Shown here one piece after another: positions 1 to 9,803 of a stretch of DNA of 64,000 nucleotides; the first letter of the stretch is position 1, and each line of letters starts with the position of its first letter. Origin of the DNA: Nautilia sp. PV-1 (GTDB lineage Bacteria > Campylobacterota > Campylobacteria > Campylobacterales > Nautiliaceae). The position numbers were made by a program, and so were the translations under genes. A model generated the notes under the pieces. That model did no database searches. It was not told the origin of the DNA and worked only from the letters and a program-made list of their open reading frames with translations. The stretch lies in the NCBI RefSeq assembly GCF_004006315.1, contig NZ_CP026530.1, positions 920,501 to 984,500 of the forward strand, given 5' to 3'.

Positions 1-555
1 ATCTCCGCTTATTACGGCTATATCGCTGTTTGCACATAGAGCAACCACGTTTTCTATACTTCCCGTAGCTTCTTTAATGGCAATAATATTCTCAACATCG
101 TTAAAAAGTTTTATTGCTGTTTCCACATTTATATTGCTGCAGGTTCTTCCCGGCACGTTATATAAAACAACAGGAATTTTAATTGCGTTTGCAAGAGCTT
201 TATAGTGTTCGTAAAGTCCTCTTTGAGTAGGCTTGTTATAATACGGAGATACGCTGAGTACCGCATCCGCGCCTTTCGCTTCGGCAAATTTAGCCAAATC
301 TATACTTTCATGGGTAGAATTGCTTCCGGCCCCGGCTAAAACTTTAGTATTCGTTCCTCTACAAATCTCTACGGCTATTTCAATACATCTTTTATGCTCG
401 TCATGAGTCAGTGTAGCACTCTCTCCCGTAGTTCCAACCGGAACAACCCAGTCAATACCGTTGTCAATCTGCCTTTGTATAAGTGAGGCATATGTTTCTT
501 CGTCAACTTTTCCGTTTTTAAACGGAGTAATAAGAGCGGTCATTGCGCCTTGCAT
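1..555 (-). CDS. dapA: 4-hydroxy-tetrahydrodipicolinate synthase (partial, N-terminal 185 residues)
   Basis: The gene runs off the left edge, so only the N-terminal 185 residues are present. The enzyme condenses pyruvate with aspartate semialdehyde, the first committed step of lysine and diaminopimelate synthesis in the cytoplasm. Visible family motifs are [17 protein letters not shown] near residues 38-54, [11 protein letters not shown] (substrate tyrosine region) and [14 protein letters not shown] near residue 140, plus IAIKEATGS containing the Schiff-base lysine. I chose the ATG at 555 because GGACG lies just upstream; a second in-frame ATG at 543 is less well placed. A separate extended -10 promoter precedes it, so it may be transcribed apart from the upstream permease gene. 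Confidence 0.95.
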   Translation of the reverse strand, partial: MQGAMTALITPFKNGKVDEETYASLIQRQIDNGIDWVVPVGTTGESATLTHDEHKRCIEIAVEICRGTNTKVLAGAGSNSTHESIDLAKFAEAKGADAVLSVSPYYNKPTQRGLYEHYKALANAIKIPVVLYNVPGRTCSNINVETAIKLFNDVENIIAIKEATGSIENVVALCANSDIAVISGD

Positions 556-575
556 AAAACGTCCTTTTTTACGAA

Positions 576-581
576 ATTATA
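576..581 (-). promoter_or_regulatory. Extended -10 promoter for dapA
   Basis: On the minus strand TATAAT is preceded by TGC, giving a TGnTATAAT extended -10 about 20 bases before the dapA ATG at 555. No good -35 is visible, which is common for the housekeeping sigma factor of Campylobacterota. The transcript leader would be about 15 bases and contains GGACG. Confidence 0.5.
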
Positions 582-608
582 GCATAATATATAAATTGGA
601 ATGGAAAA

Positions 609-1802
609 TTATTCATATCTTAAAGTTTCAAGCACATCGGTTTTACCGGCTTTAACGGCAGGATATATGCTTGATAGTATTACAATCACAAACGCACCCA
701 ATATTATAAGTCCGAAATCAACCGGGCTCAAATCTATAGGCAGTCTGCTGACGCCGTAAACGTCAGCCGGAAGCTTGATAATATCAAACGTTTTAAGAAT
801 CCAGATACCTATACCGCCTATTATTGCGCCGAATGTAATTCCCATCAGACCTATAAGTGTTCCGAGTTTCAGAAAAATAGATTTAATTTCCCTGTTGCTG
901 GCACCAAGGCTTAGCATAAGGGCAATCTCTTTTCTTTTACTCATTATCATCATAAGAAGGGAGCTTATTATATTTAAAGCCGCTACGATTATAATAAGCA
1001 TAAGCACCAGAAAAAGAGCTCTTTTTTCCATTTTTAAAGCTGCAAAAAAGTTTCCGTTCTGCTGCCACCAGCCTATTACTCCGACTCCCGGAGGCACGGC
1101 CTTTTTTATTTTTTCTATATCCTTAAACGGATTAGGACTCCATATATGTATCCCGCTGTAATAATTTTGGTGAAGAATTCTTTTAAGCCCGTTTATATTC
1201 ATATACGCTATGCCTTTATCGTATGCGATAAGTCCGCTTTTGAAGTAAGATACGACTTTGACCTTTTTAAGTATAGGTGAAATTCCAAAACCCAGAGGCG
1301 TCATTTTAGAAAAAATCATAATAACTTTTTCGCCTTTAACTATTCCAAGGTCGCCAAAAAGCCTGCTTCCGACTACTACGTCAAAAAGTCCCGGTTTTTT
1401 AATGTCTTTTATGGCGTTTTTAAAAATATAGTTGATTCCGGCTTCTTTTTTAAAATCTACACCGTAAAGCATAACACCGTATAAAGAGCTTTTCTGAATA
1501 ACGGCGCTGCTTTCGATATATGGCGAGTATTTGAAATTAGGGAATTTTTTTTCAAGTCTGTGAAGAAGAGTGTCGTCAACGTTTACCAAAGAAGAATATA
1601 CGGTAATGGGATAATTCATAACTTTAAGTTTTTTTTCAAACTCTTTATCCATACCGTTCATTATCCCCATCGCAATCATAAGCGTTGCTACACCGGTCAT
1701 AATGCCTAAAAAGGCAAGAATAAAGCTGATATATATAAACGGATGTTTTCTGTCAAAACGGAGGTATCTTTTAATTATAAAATTAACGAATTTTTTATTC
1801 AA
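609..1802 (-). CDS. LolC/LolE-type ABC transporter permease (lipoprotein release)
   Basis: This inner-membrane permease belongs to the FtsX/MacB_PCD superfamily and most resembles LolC/LolE, which extract lipoproteins from the inner membrane for LolA. The 397 residues show a first membrane helix near 22-47 (FILAFLGIMTGVATLMIAMG), a large periplasmic domain from about 50 to 260, and three C-terminal helices near 262-290, 310-345 and 360-385, the classic FtsX layout. The KRKEIALMLSLGAS stretch is the usual coupling segment. The start is a TTG at 1802 with AAAGG nine bases upstream. A LolA-like gene lies beyond secA at 4558. No LolD-like ATPase is adjacent, although one for the efflux pump sits at 16810. 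Confidence 0.85.
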   Translation of the reverse strand: MNKKFVNFIIKRYLRFDRKHPFIYISFILAFLGIMTGVATLMIAMGIMNGMDKEFEKKLKVMNYPITVYSSLVNVDDTLLHRLEKKFPNFKYSPYIESSAVIQKSSLYGVMLYGVDFKKEAGINYIFKNAIKDIKKPGLFDVVVGSRLFGDLGIVKGEKVIMIFSKMTPLGFGISPILKKVKVVSYFKSGLIAYDKGIAYMNINGLKRILHQNYYSGIHIWSPNPFKDIEKIKKAVPPGVGVIGWWQQNGNFFAALKMEKRALFLVLMLIIIVAALNIISSLLMMIMSKRKEIALMLSLGASNREIKSIFLKLGTLIGLMGITFGAIIGGIGIWILKTFDIIKLPADVYGVSRLPIDLSPVDFGLIILGAFVIVILSSIYPAVKAGKTDVLETLRYE

Positions 1803-1839
1803 CCTGTTCTGCCTTTACGTCCGTTTTAATTTTTCATCA

Positions 1840-4491
1840 TTAAAATTTAGGACTTTTACCGCAGCAGTCTTTATATTTTTTACCGCTGCCGCAAGGACAC
1901 GGATCGTTTCTTTTTACTCTTTTTTTCTGCTGTTTCGCTTCAAATTCAGCCTTTAAAGCTTCTGTCTGGCTTTCAAGCTGTTTCATAATCTCGTCCATAT
2001 CGGCCTGTTCCATCTCTTCCGGAATTTCAGGGATGTTTTTAAGTATTTCGTCAATATTTTTACCCTTAATGGCATCCATAAACTCCGCAATGTCAGGATC
2101 TATTTCCGGCTGCTGATATTCAATCTGAAGATTATGGAGAACTTTCATACTTTCCACTTTAACTCTTTGAATAAGTTCCTGGAACAGATTAAAGCTTTCT
2201 TTTTTGTATTCAACAAGAGGGTCTTTTTGGTTGTAACCCCTTAGTCCTATACCGGTTTTCAGGATATCCATCATATACAGATGGTCTCTCCAGCTCTCAT
2301 CAAGAACCTGAAGCATAACCTGTCTTTGAATTCTGTTCTTGTCCTCATCACTGGCTTCTGCAAATTTTTTCTCATATTCTTCTTTTAATCTGTTTACCAG
2401 ATACTCTTTAAGAGTTTCATAGTCTTTGCCGCTCAGCTCTTCTTTTGTAAATTCTATTCCGGTGTATTCTTTCAGATGTGCAATTAAATTATCATAATCA
2501 AAATCTTCTTCAAGAGAATGAGGAAAAATCTCAGCTTCAGATAAAATATATTCAACAAACTCTTCTCTTATTTCCTCTATTTTTTTATCTATATCAAACT
2601 CTGGATCTAAAAGCTGATCACGGAAAGCATAAATAACTTTTCTCTGCTCATTCGCAACGTCGTCGTATTTAAGAATATGTTTTCTGGCTTCAAAATGCAT
2701 TGTTTCAACTTTTTTCTGTGCGTTTTCAATAGCACGCGAAACAATCTTACTGTCAATATGCTCGCCTCTGTCTATTCCGAGCCTGTCCATAATATTCTTA
2801 ATTCTTTCGCTTCCGAATATTCTTAGAAGATCGTCTTCCAAAGAAAGATAGAACTGGCTCTCACCCGGATCTCCCTGACGACCCGAACGTCCTCTTAACT
2901 GATTGTCAATCCTTCTACTCTCATGTCTTTCTGTACCGATAATGTAAAGACCGCCGAGTTCTCTTACTTCATCATCGATTTTAATATCGACACCCCTACC
3001 GGCCATATTCGTAGCAACGGTAACAGCGCCTTTTTTACCTGCTTCCGCAATAATCTGCGCCTCTTTTTCGTGATTTTTCGCATTAAGCACCGTATGAGGG
3101 ATTTTTTCTTTTTTAAGAAGACGGCTTAAATATTCACTTTTTTCCACGCTTGTAGTACCGACAAGCACCGGCTGGCCTTTTTTGTGCAGTTCTTTTATTT
3201 TTTTAACGACCGCTTCGAATTTTTCTTCTTCTGTTTTATAAACAAGGTCGTTTTTATCGGCTCTGATTACAGGTTTGTTCGTAGGGATAGATATAACTTC
3301 AAGACCGTAAATTTCAATAAATTCGGTCGCTTCGGTCTGAGCCGTACCGGTCATACCAGCAAGTTTTTTATAAAGTCTGAAATAGTTCTGATAAGTGGTT
3401 TCCGCAAAAGTCTGTGATTCTTCCTGAATTTCCACGCCTTCTTTGGCTTCTAATGCCTGGTGGAGCCCTTCGCTGAATCTTCTTCCTTCCGCAATTCTTC
3501 CCGTAAACTCGTCAACTATTAAAACTTCGCCTTTTCTTACGATATAATCTTTTCCTTCCTGGAACAGATAGTTCGCTTTAAGAGCCTGATCCAAATGATG
3601 TGCAAGTATTGCGTTTTCAGGAGTATAAAGGTTGTCAACCTCAAAAAGCTCTTCAGCCCTTCTTATACCTTCTTCCGTTAAAAGAACGACTTTGTCTTTT
3701 TCATCCACTTTAAAATGTTTGTCTTTTTCAAGCTGTTTTGCAACTTTATCTGCTCTTACATAATCTTCAACCCTTTTATTAGCCGGACCTGAAATAATAA
3801 GAGGCGTTCTTGCTTCATCAATTAAAATAGAATCGACTTCATCGACGATTGCATAATAATGCCCTCTTTGAACTTTGTCGTTAATATCAAATGTCATATT
3901 GTCTCTAAGATAATCAAAACCGAATTCGGAATTCGTTCCGTATGTTACGTCACACTGATATGCCTGTTTTCTTTCATAATCTTCCATACCGCCCACTACG
4001 CATCCTGTAGTAAAGCCGAAAAATTCATAAAGTCTGCCCATATCGTTGGCGTCACGCTGTGCAAGGTAATCGTTTACAGTTACAACATGTACGCCTTTGC
4101 CAAGCACCGCATTTAATACAACAGGCAGCGTAGCAACGAGTGTTTTACCCTCACCCGTTTTCATTTCCGCTATTTTGCCTTCGTGTAAAACCATACCACC
4201 TACAAGCTGTACGTCGAAATGTCTCATTCCGAGAACTCGCTTTCCGGCTTCTCTGACCATTGCAAAAACGTCGTTTAAATATTTATTGAGCGTCTCCTGC
4301 TCATCGGCTCCGTTTTTTACTTCTTCCAAAATCTGATTTTTAATTTTTTCAAATTCGTTCTTAATTTCATCATCGCTCATTTTTTCATATTTTTCTTCTA
4401 AAGCGTTTATTTCTTTTACTCTTGCGAAATATTTTTTGAGCTCTCTGTCGTTTTTTGTTCCAAAAATTTTTCTAAATACGTGTTTAACCAT
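1840..4491 (-). CDS. secA: Preprotein translocase ATPase SecA
   Basis: SecA is the motor that drives unfolded preproteins through SecYEG. At 883 residues it has the full domain set: nucleotide-binding domain 1 with [14 protein letters not shown] (Walker A) near residue 110, [19 protein letters not shown] (Walker B/DEAD-like) near 215-235, the preprotein cross-linking domain, nucleotide-binding domain 2 with [12 protein letters not shown] near 495 and the [11 protein letters not shown] motif near 535, and a helical scaffold. The C-terminus carries a SEC-C zinc motif, [14 protein letters not shown], the SecB/lipid contact element. The ATG at 4491 has AAAGG upstream. It is divergent from the LolA-like gene, with a 66-base AT-rich region between. 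Confidence 0.98.
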   Translation of the reverse strand: MVKHVFRKIFGTKNDRELKKYFARVKEINALEEKYEKMSDDEIKNEFEKIKNQILEEVKNGADEQETLNKYLNDVFAMVREAGKRVLGMRHFDVQLVGGMVLHEGKIAEMKTGEGKTLVATLPVVLNAVLGKGVHVVTVNDYLAQRDANDMGRLYEFFGFTTGCVVGGMEDYERKQAYQCDVTYGTNSEFGFDYLRDNMTFDINDKVQRGHYYAIVDEVDSILIDEARTPLIISGPANKRVEDYVRADKVAKQLEKDKHFKVDEKDKVVLLTEEGIRRAEELFEVDNLYTPENAILAHHLDQALKANYLFQEGKDYIVRKGEVLIVDEFTGRIAEGRRFSEGLHQALEAKEGVEIQEESQTFAETTYQNYFRLYKKLAGMTGTAQTEATEFIEIYGLEVISIPTNKPVIRADKNDLVYKTEEEKFEAVVKKIKELHKKGQPVLVGTTSVEKSEYLSRLLKKEKIPHTVLNAKNHEKEAQIIAEAGKKGAVTVATNMAGRGVDIKIDDEVRELGGLYIIGTERHESRRIDNQLRGRSGRQGDPGESQFYLSLEDDLLRIFGSERIKNIMDRLGIDRGEHIDSKIVSRAIENAQKKVETMHFEARKHILKYDDVANEQRKVIYAFRDQLLDPEFDIDKKIEEIREEFVEYILSEAEIFPHSLEEDFDYDNLIAHLKEYTGIEFTKEELSGKDYETLKEYLVNRLKEEYEKKFAEASDEDKNRIQRQVMLQVLDESWRDHLYMMDILKTGIGLRGYNQKDPLVEYKKESFNLFQELIQRVKVESMKVLHNLQIEYQQPEIDPDIAEFMDAIKGKNIDEILKNIPEIPEEMEQADMDEIMKQLESQTEALKAEFEAKQQKKRVKRNDPCPCGSGKKYKDCCGKSPKF

Positions 4492-4518
4492 AAAAAAAGC
4501 CTTTGCAAAGTTTTTTGT

Positions 4519-4524
4519 TATAAT
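4519..4524 (+). promoter_or_regulatory. -10 element upstream of the LolA-like gene
   Basis: A perfect TATAAT lies in the short divergent gap between secA and the LolA-like gene, 33 bases before the TTG start at 4558. The run of T before it is typical of Campylobacterota promoters. No matching -35 was found at 16-18 bases. Confidence 0.45.
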
Positions 4525-4540
4525 AACATAAATTAATTTA

Positions 4541-4567
4541 AGAATGGAGATTCATAATTGAGAATTA
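4541..4567 (+). repeat. GA-rich start-associated repeat, copy 1
   Basis: A degenerate copy of the element GGAGA-N7/8-TTGAGAATT supplies both the Shine-Dalgarno sequence and the TTG start of the LolA-like gene. Related copies are at 5806-5843, 37190-37230 and 51871-51905. Confidence 0.55.
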
Positions 4568-5055
4568 TATTAATTAATATAGCGTTAATTTTAAACCTGT
4601 TTGCTTTAAAACTTCCTCATTATTTTTCTGCGGATTTTACGCAAAAAATACAGCAGGACAACCATACATTAATATACAAAGGAAAAATCTATACCGATTC
4701 AAAAAACGTATTCTGGCAGTATACCTACCCGAACGAAAAAAAAATCTGGATTAACGACAGGGTGTATATCTATGAACCGGATCTTATGCAGGTAACGATT
4801 TCCAAAAAACCGAAATTCAATCTATTCAATGCTCTTAAAAACGCCAAAAAAATCAAAAACAACGAATATGTTGCGGAAGTTCAAAACAAAAAAGTATATT
4901 TTAAATATGGAAAAACTTTAGAAAAAGCCTGGTACACCGATGATGTAGGAAATAAAGTGGAAATTTTATTTTCAAACCAGTCGGAAAAGAAAATCGCCCC
5001 TTCCGTATTTATACCCACATATCCGAAAGATATAGACGTTATATATCAGGATTAA
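4558..5055 (+). CDS. LolA-like outer-membrane lipoprotein carrier protein
   Basis: This is a periplasmic lipoprotein carrier of the LolA family that would ferry lipoproteins from the LolCDE complex to the outer membrane. Of 165 residues, the first 17 (MRIILINIALILNLFA) form a short signal peptide. The mature part shows SADFTQKIQQDNHTLIYKGKIY, the conserved LolA opening, then FWQYTYPNEKKIWINDRVYIYEPDLMQV. The family is usually around 180-200 residues, so this is a compact member. The start is TTG, with GGAG eight bases upstream, inside a copy of a repeat that also provides the starts at 5819 and 51889. Its TAA overlaps the opposing gene's TAA in a TTAA tetramer. Confidence 0.85.
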   Translation: MRIILINIALILNLFALKLPHYFSADFTQKIQQDNHTLIYKGKIYTDSKNVFWQYTYPNEKKIWINDRVYIYEPDLMQVTISKKPKFNLFNALKNAKKIKNNEYVAEVQNKKVYFKYGKTLEKAWYTDDVGNKVEILFSNQSEKKIAPSVFIPTYPKDIDVIYQD

Positions 5056-5819
5056 AGAAGACTTAGAAGATCTTCATGTATCAGGTCGTTTGTAGCGACT
5101 ATGCATTTATCGTTAAACATATCAAATTCCCCGCCTCTGTCGTTTGTAACTTTGCCTCCGGCTTCGTTCACTATTAATATCCCGGCGCTTACGTCCCACG
5201 GTTTGAGATTTATTTCATAAAACCCTTCATATTTACCTTCCGCCACATAGCATAGATCCAGCGCGGCGCTTCCGAGTCTTCTTATGTCCTGACATTTCGG
5301 AAGAACGTTATGAAGCCTATTTATTACAAGATCGAGATCTTCCGTATTGTCTGCGCTTGAATACGGAAATCCCGTTCCGATTAAAGCTCTTTGAAAATAA
5401 TCGTTTTTACTGACATTTATTTTCTTACCGTTTTTATAAGCGCCCTCGCCCGCAACAGCCGTATAAAATTCATTAAGCACAGGATTGTATACAAAAGCGA
5501 ATTTCGGTTTTTTGTTTTCATAAACCCCGACACTTATGGCACAGTGAGGTATCTGATGCGCGAAATTGGTAGTACCGTCAATCGGATCGATTATTATGGA
5601 ATTTCCAAACTTGTCTTTAACGGATTCTTCCGCAATAATAGAATAATCAAATTTTTTAAACTCTTCTTTTAAAAACTCTTCGATTTTCACGTCGTATTCA
5701 GTTACTAAATCTTTTTTGCCTTTAAGGGTGATTTCCTTGGAGGAGTAAAACCCCTCTTTGAAAATCTCCCCGGCTTTAATTATTATTGATTTTATTTCTT
5801 CAAATTCTTTAATTCTCAA
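5052..5819 (-). CDS. Inositol monophosphatase family phosphatase (SuhB-like)
   Basis: A lithium-sensitive, Mg-dependent phosphatase of the inositol monophosphatase/fructose-1,6-bisphosphatase superfamily. It probably hydrolyses inositol-1-phosphate or related sugar phosphates in the cytosol; the true substrate cannot be read from sequence. Motifs present are the E of IIAEESVKD, IDPIDGTTNFAHQIP (metal site) and the C-terminal WDVSAGILIVNEAGGKV. The open frame extends to a TTG at 5840 directly after the htpX stop. The better start is the TTG at 5819, because GGAG lies nine bases upstream and the arrangement matches two other genes here; an ATG at 5834 is also possible. It forms an operon with htpX. 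Confidence 0.85.
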   Translation of the reverse strand: MRIKEFEEIKSIIIKAGEIFKEGFYSSKEITLKGKKDLVTEYDVKIEEFLKEEFKKFDYSIIAEESVKDKFGNSIIIDPIDGTTNFAHQIPHCAISVGVYENKKPKFAFVYNPVLNEFYTAVAGEGAYKNGKKINVSKNDYFQRALIGTGFPYSSADNTEDLDLVINRLHNVLPKCQDIRRLGSAALDLCYVAEGKYEGFYEINLKPWDVSAGILIVNEAGGKVTNDRGGEFDMFNDKCIVATNDLIHEDLLSLL

Positions 5820-5843
5820 TTCTGCATTCTCCATTCTCAATTA
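5806..5843 (-). repeat. GA-rich start-associated repeat, copy 2
   Basis: This copy lies exactly at the htpX/SuhB-like junction. On the minus strand it contains tandem GAGAATGGAGAATG and AATTGAGAATT units, so that GGAG, a nine-base spacer and TTG AGA ATT appear in the same arrangement as at 51876-51897. Confidence 0.6.
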
Positions 5844-6719
5844 TATGTTGTATCCCATCTCTCTTGCAACCTGTTTAATGTTTTCAAGTCTTTTTTCAAT
5901 AGGCGGATGCGAACTGAAAAGATCCAAAAATCCAACTATTCCGAATGCTTTCATATCTTTAGGAAGTGCAACCTGCTCTTTTGGAATCTGTCCGAGTTTT
6001 GCAAGAGCGTAATATATCCCTTCCGGTCCGTCGAGTCTTACGGCTCCAGCATCCGCTTTATATTCCCTGTATCTGCTGAACCACATCGCAAGCATTGTCG
6101 CAAATATACTCAAAAGCATCTCAAGCGCAAAACTTATAGCCATATATGCAAAAGGATTTTCATTTCCTTCTTCGTCTTTAGGCGAAATAATACTCGCAAT
6201 CAAACGCGATACGAAAAACACAAATGTATTTAAAACACCCTGTAAAAGCGTCATTGTTATCATATCGCCGTGTTTGATATGGCTGATTTCGTGTGCAAGC
6301 ACACCTTCTATTTCTTTTGTATCCATTAAATCAAAAAGACTTGTAGAAACCGCTACAAGCGCATCGTTTCTGTTCCATCCTGTGGCAAACGCGTTAGGAG
6401 GCCCGTCAAATATACCTACTTCCGGCATCCCAATACCGGCTTCTTTAGCAAGCTTGGCCACCGTGTTTACAAGCCACGCTTCGGCATCATTGCTCGGAGT
6501 TTCTATTACCCTGACTCCCGCACTCATTTTTGCCATCCATTTAGATAAAAACAGCGAAATCAAAGCGCCGCTGAATCCCACTATAAAAGACAAAATCAAA
6601 AGTCCGCTGATAGTTCCCTGATCCAGTCTGACACCGAAAAACGCCTCAATTAAAAATATAGTTAAATAAATCGATGCCATTACCGCTACGTTCATTAAAA
6701 TAAGCATAATTATTGCCAT
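5841..6719 (-). CDS. htpX: Membrane protease HtpX (M48 family)
   Basis: A zinc metalloprotease embedded in the inner membrane that degrades damaged membrane proteins. The 292 residues show two N-terminal membrane helices (about 3-26 and 38-58), the catalytic HEISH in GVLAHEISHIKHGDMI near residue 145, two further hydrophobic segments near 160-180 and 195-215, and the downstream glutamate in YREYKADAGAVRL that completes the zinc site. The C-terminal LFSSHPPIEKRLENI is also typical. The ATG at 6719 follows AAAGGAG. Upstream, a perfect palindrome overlaps its -10 element, suggesting repressor control. The SuhB-like gene follows with no gap. Confidence 0.97.
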   Translation of the reverse strand: MAIIMLILMNVAVMASIYLTIFLIEAFFGVRLDQGTISGLLILSFIVGFSGALISLFLSKWMAKMSAGVRVIETPSNDAEAWLVNTVAKLAKEAGIGMPEVGIFDGPPNAFATGWNRNDALVAVSTSLFDLMDTKEIEGVLAHEISHIKHGDMITMTLLQGVLNTFVFFVSRLIASIISPKDEEGNENPFAYMAISFALEMLLSIFATMLAMWFSRYREYKADAGAVRLDGPEGIYYALAKLGQIPKEQVALPKDMKAFGIVGFLDLFSSHPPIEKRLENIKQVAREMGYNI

Positions 6720-6751
6720 ACTTTATTCTCCTTTACTCAAGTTTTTTTAGT

Positions 6752-6770
6752 ATTATAACTAAAAGTTATA
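6752..6770 (-). promoter_or_regulatory. htpX promoter -10 overlapped by a 17-bp palindrome
   Basis: On the minus strand a TATAAT (6757-6752) overlaps the perfect inverted repeat TATAACT-AAA-AGTTATA at 6754-6770. A dyad in this position is a good operator candidate for a repressor of htpX. The binding protein is unknown. Confidence 0.4.
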
Positions 6771-6818
6771 TGTTCGTCAACATTTTAAGCTTAAATTTTA
6801 TTTTTTTTATAAATATTA

Positions 6819-8333
6819 TTATTTTTTCTTAACAACCATTAAATAATAAATAGTAACAATCGGTATCGTTACGTTTAAAACAGTGACAATTATCATCAAA
6901 ATTCCAAGTTTGCTGTAATCCTGAGGCATTATAACGTGTCCGTTTTCAACGACTTTACGGCTGACTACGAATATTTCGTTTAAATATTTCGTAAAGAGTC
7001 CTCCGGCGGTGAGAGCCAGGTTCATAAGGCTTGCCATAAGGGCAAACCAGGTAGCTCTTTTGCCTTCCGGCGCATAAATGGCTATGAGTGTAAGAAGCGG
7101 AATCATACTAAGCTGTGCAAAAGGAGACTCCACCGCTGTGTCTATAACGGCTACTGTTTTTGGAGAGAGTCCCCAGCTCTGAGGTATACCGTAATATAGC
7201 CCGATAATCGGTAAAAAGAGTATAGTAGTAATGACAGTCAGCCATATAAGCGTATAATGGACAGGCTTTTTAGCTATAAAATCACTGAAAAGCCACATTC
7301 CGAGGATCGAAAGAACGGCACCGATTTGAGAAAGCGTTCCAAAAAAAGCTTTATCGAAATGCAGTATATCGATTTCCCACCACTGAAGCCCGGGACCTAC
7401 ACTCGGCATTGCACGGTATACGAAAATAATAATTGCCGTTTTGATAATAAAGCTTTTTGTTTTCGGGTCTATATCTTTTAAAAGAAGAGACAGCATATAA
7501 ACAATTACACTGAAACTGACTAAAAACACAATTTCCTGAGAATACTTAAATACAAAAGCAACTATGTGATTTTGCCAGTGTTGATACTGCCCGTATCCCA
7601 TAAGCACGACAAATACGGCAAAAGCCAAACCGCCGCAGAGAATTTTACAGTTGATGGGGCTCGGTTTGGCAACGTCAAGTTTTACTATCGTAACTCCGAT
7701 AATGGAAATCAAAGGAATAATTAAAGAAATTTCGAAAATAGTTTTATAAGACAAAATCTGAGCAAGCCACCCTGAAAGACCGGCCACAAGAACTCCGGCA
7801 AATGAAATGGCAAGACGGCCCAAAATCTGCACATACGCAAGCTCTTCCTGGACAATTTCCTCGGGCTGGTTACGGTCGACTACTTCCGTACTCATAGTAT
7901 CGGCCACAACATCCTGCAAAACAAATCCGATTACGCTTAAAAGTGCGGAAATAATATACACGTTTTCCTTGCTGGCAAATTTAGCCCACGGATAATCACC
8001 GGCAAGACCTATTAAAAGCACCGTCCCGGCAGCTATTAAACTGGCCCCGATATAAACATACGCCCTTCTTTGTGAACCCAGTATCGGCACACTGTCCACA
8101 AGCTGCCCGAACACCATTTTAATGGTCCACGGAATACTTAACCATACACCCAAACTCACCAGTGCTGTCGCGGAAAGATTTAATTGCTCTTTTACCCAGA
8201 ATGTTTCCGCCACACCGCTTATTCCGCTTGCACCGTAAGCAAAATATATCATCAAAAGCGGCAGATATCTTAGTCTGAAATGCCTGATTGGATTTAAAAG
8301 TGATTTTTTAATAGCTTCTTTTATATTTATCAT
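6819..8333 (-). CDS. BT1/folate-biopterin-type major facilitator transporter
   Basis: A 12-14-helix inner-membrane carrier. The opening RHFRLRYLPLLMIYFAYGASG, the SIPWTIKMVFGQLVDSVPILGSQRR loop and VVADTMSTEVVDRNQ resemble the BT1 (folate-biopterin transporter) branch of the major facilitator superfamily; the substrate is not predictable. The open frame reaches 8363, but the ATG at 8333 has GGAG seven bases upstream and yields a 504-residue protein starting MINIKEAIKKSLLNP, so I use that. Hydrophobic segments cover most of the length, with charged loops near 165-180 and 240-260. It sits alone between htpX and bioA. Confidence 0.8.
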   Translation of the reverse strand: MINIKEAIKKSLLNPIRHFRLRYLPLLMIYFAYGASGISGVAETFWVKEQLNLSATALVSLGVWLSIPWTIKMVFGQLVDSVPILGSQRRAYVYIGASLIAAGTVLLIGLAGDYPWAKFASKENVYIISALLSVIGFVLQDVVADTMSTEVVDRNQPEEIVQEELAYVQILGRLAISFAGVLVAGLSGWLAQILSYKTIFEISLIIPLISIIGVTIVKLDVAKPSPINCKILCGGLAFAVFVVLMGYGQYQHWQNHIVAFVFKYSQEIVFLVSFSVIVYMLSLLLKDIDPKTKSFIIKTAIIIFVYRAMPSVGPGLQWWEIDILHFDKAFFGTLSQIGAVLSILGMWLFSDFIAKKPVHYTLIWLTVITTILFLPIIGLYYGIPQSWGLSPKTVAVIDTAVESPFAQLSMIPLLTLIAIYAPEGKRATWFALMASLMNLALTAGGLFTKYLNEIFVVSRKVVENGHVIMPQDYSKLGILMIIVTVLNVTIPIVTIYYLMVVKKK

Positions 8334-8446
8334 TTTATATCTCCGGTTAAAATTATTATTCAAACTATATACAATATTGATTAATTTATCATTGAAAATT
8401 TAAAATTCATATTTTATTTCATAATCTTTCACTGCAGCTTTATATA

Positions 8447-9772
8447 TCAATTTTCTATACTCTTAATCCCCTCATACGCCACATCTGTCATTTTATCAAT
8501 TTCATCATATTCAATTACATACGGCGGCATAAAATATATCACGTTTCCGAGTGGTCTTAGCAACACTCCGTTTTTCAGACCGTATTCGTAAACTTTAAGC
8601 CCTTTTCTCTCCTGCCACGGATAATCTATCATTTCTACAGCCGTAATCATTCCCGTTTGGCGTATATCTTTTACATTCGGAAGGTCTTTGAACTTTTGCA
8701 CTTTGTCCCAGATATATTTTGATAATTTCTTATTTCTTTCCAGTACAGAATACCATTTCCCCTCTTCATATTTCCACTGTTTCATTTCAAAAATGTCAAG
8801 TACGGCGTTAGCCGCCGCAATCCCGAGAGGATTCGCCGTATACGAATGCGAGTGCAAAAACGCCTTTAGTTCAGTGTAATCGCAATAAAACGCCCTGTAA
8901 ATATCATCCGTCGTAAGCACTACGCTAAGCGGCAGATATCCACCGGTAAGCCCTTTACTCAGACACATAAAATCAGGCTTGATTCCGGCCAGTTCGCATG
9001 CAAACATACTGCCCGTTCTGCCGAATCCCACGGCAATCTCATCTGCAATCATCAGGATATTGTATTTATCGCAAAGCTCCCTTAGCCCTTTAACAAACAG
9101 AGGCGAGTGCATTTTCATATATCCCGCACACTGCACAAGAGGTTCGATTATAAGCGACGAAATGTTTTTATGATGTTTTTCGAAAATATTCTCGGCTTCT
9201 TTCAAAGCTTTCTGCGCTTCTTCTTCGCTCTGATCTTCAGGTATAGGGATAGTAATGTTTTTAATCAGTATTTCTTTATAGGTATCTTTATAAAGCCCCA
9301 CATCTCCGACGCTTAAAGCGCCTATGGTTTCACCGTGATATGAATTTTTAAGACTCAGAAAAAGCTCTCTCACCTGGCCTTTGTTTTTCCAGTAGTGAAA
9401 AGCCATTTTAATGGCGACTTCCACAGCGCTGCTTCCGTTATCTGCATAAAAAACCTTGTCAAACCCGCTGAGTCTGCAAAGTCTCTCACCGAGCCTTACC
9501 GCTCCTTCATGTGTAAACCCTGCAAAAATTACGTGTTCGAGCGTTTCAAGCTGCTGTGAGATTTTTTTATTTATATATTCGTTAGAATGTCCTAAAATAT
9601 TAACCCACCAGCTGCTTATGGCGTCTATATATCTGTTTCCTTCAAAATCTTCGAGCCAGACGCCTTTTGCTTTTTTTATAGGAATAATTGGTAAAAATTC
9701 GTGATCTTTCATCTGAGTGCAAGGATGCCAGTTGAATTTTAAATCTTTTTGCATAATTTCTTGATTTTTCAT
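8447..9772 (-). CDS. bioA: Adenosylmethionine-8-amino-7-oxononanoate aminotransferase
   Basis: A PLP-dependent class III aminotransferase that converts KAPA to DAPA with S-adenosylmethionine as amino donor, a late step of biotin synthesis. BioA signatures are WHPCTQMKDHE near residue 17, YIDAISSWWVNILGHSN near 50, and YHGETIGALSVGD near 145. DEIAVGFGRTGSMFACE contains the PLP aspartate and LSKGLTGGYLPLSVV the PLP lysine. The ATG at 9772 is preceded by GAAGGG; the TTG just before it is less likely. No other bio genes are adjacent. It is divergent from the PpiD-like gene, sharing a symmetric ATTATAAT promoter region at 9804-9811. Confidence 0.96.
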   Translation of the reverse strand: MKNQEIMQKDLKFNWHPCTQMKDHEFLPIIPIKKAKGVWLEDFEGNRYIDAISSWWVNILGHSNEYINKKISQQLETLEHVIFAGFTHEGAVRLGERLCRLSGFDKVFYADNGSSAVEVAIKMAFHYWKNKGQVRELFLSLKNSYHGETIGALSVGDVGLYKDTYKEILIKNITIPIPEDQSEEEAQKALKEAENIFEKHHKNISSLIIEPLVQCAGYMKMHSPLFVKGLRELCDKYNILMIADEIAVGFGRTGSMFACELAGIKPDFMCLSKGLTGGYLPLSVVLTTDDIYRAFYCDYTELKAFLHSHSYTANPLGIAAANAVLDIFEMKQWKYEEGKWYSVLERNKKLSKYIWDKVQKFKDLPNVKDIRQTGMITAVEMIDYPWQERKGLKVYEYGLKNGVLLRPLGNVIYFMPPYVIEYDEIDKMTDVAYEGIKSIEN

Positions 9773-9803
9773 CAAAAATCCCTTCTTTAGGACGTTTTTT
9801 TTT

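Noticed and set aside
775-1161. A 128-codon plus-strand frame
   Set aside because: Antisense shadow of the LolC/E-type permease, isoleucine-rich because the permease codons are read in reverse.
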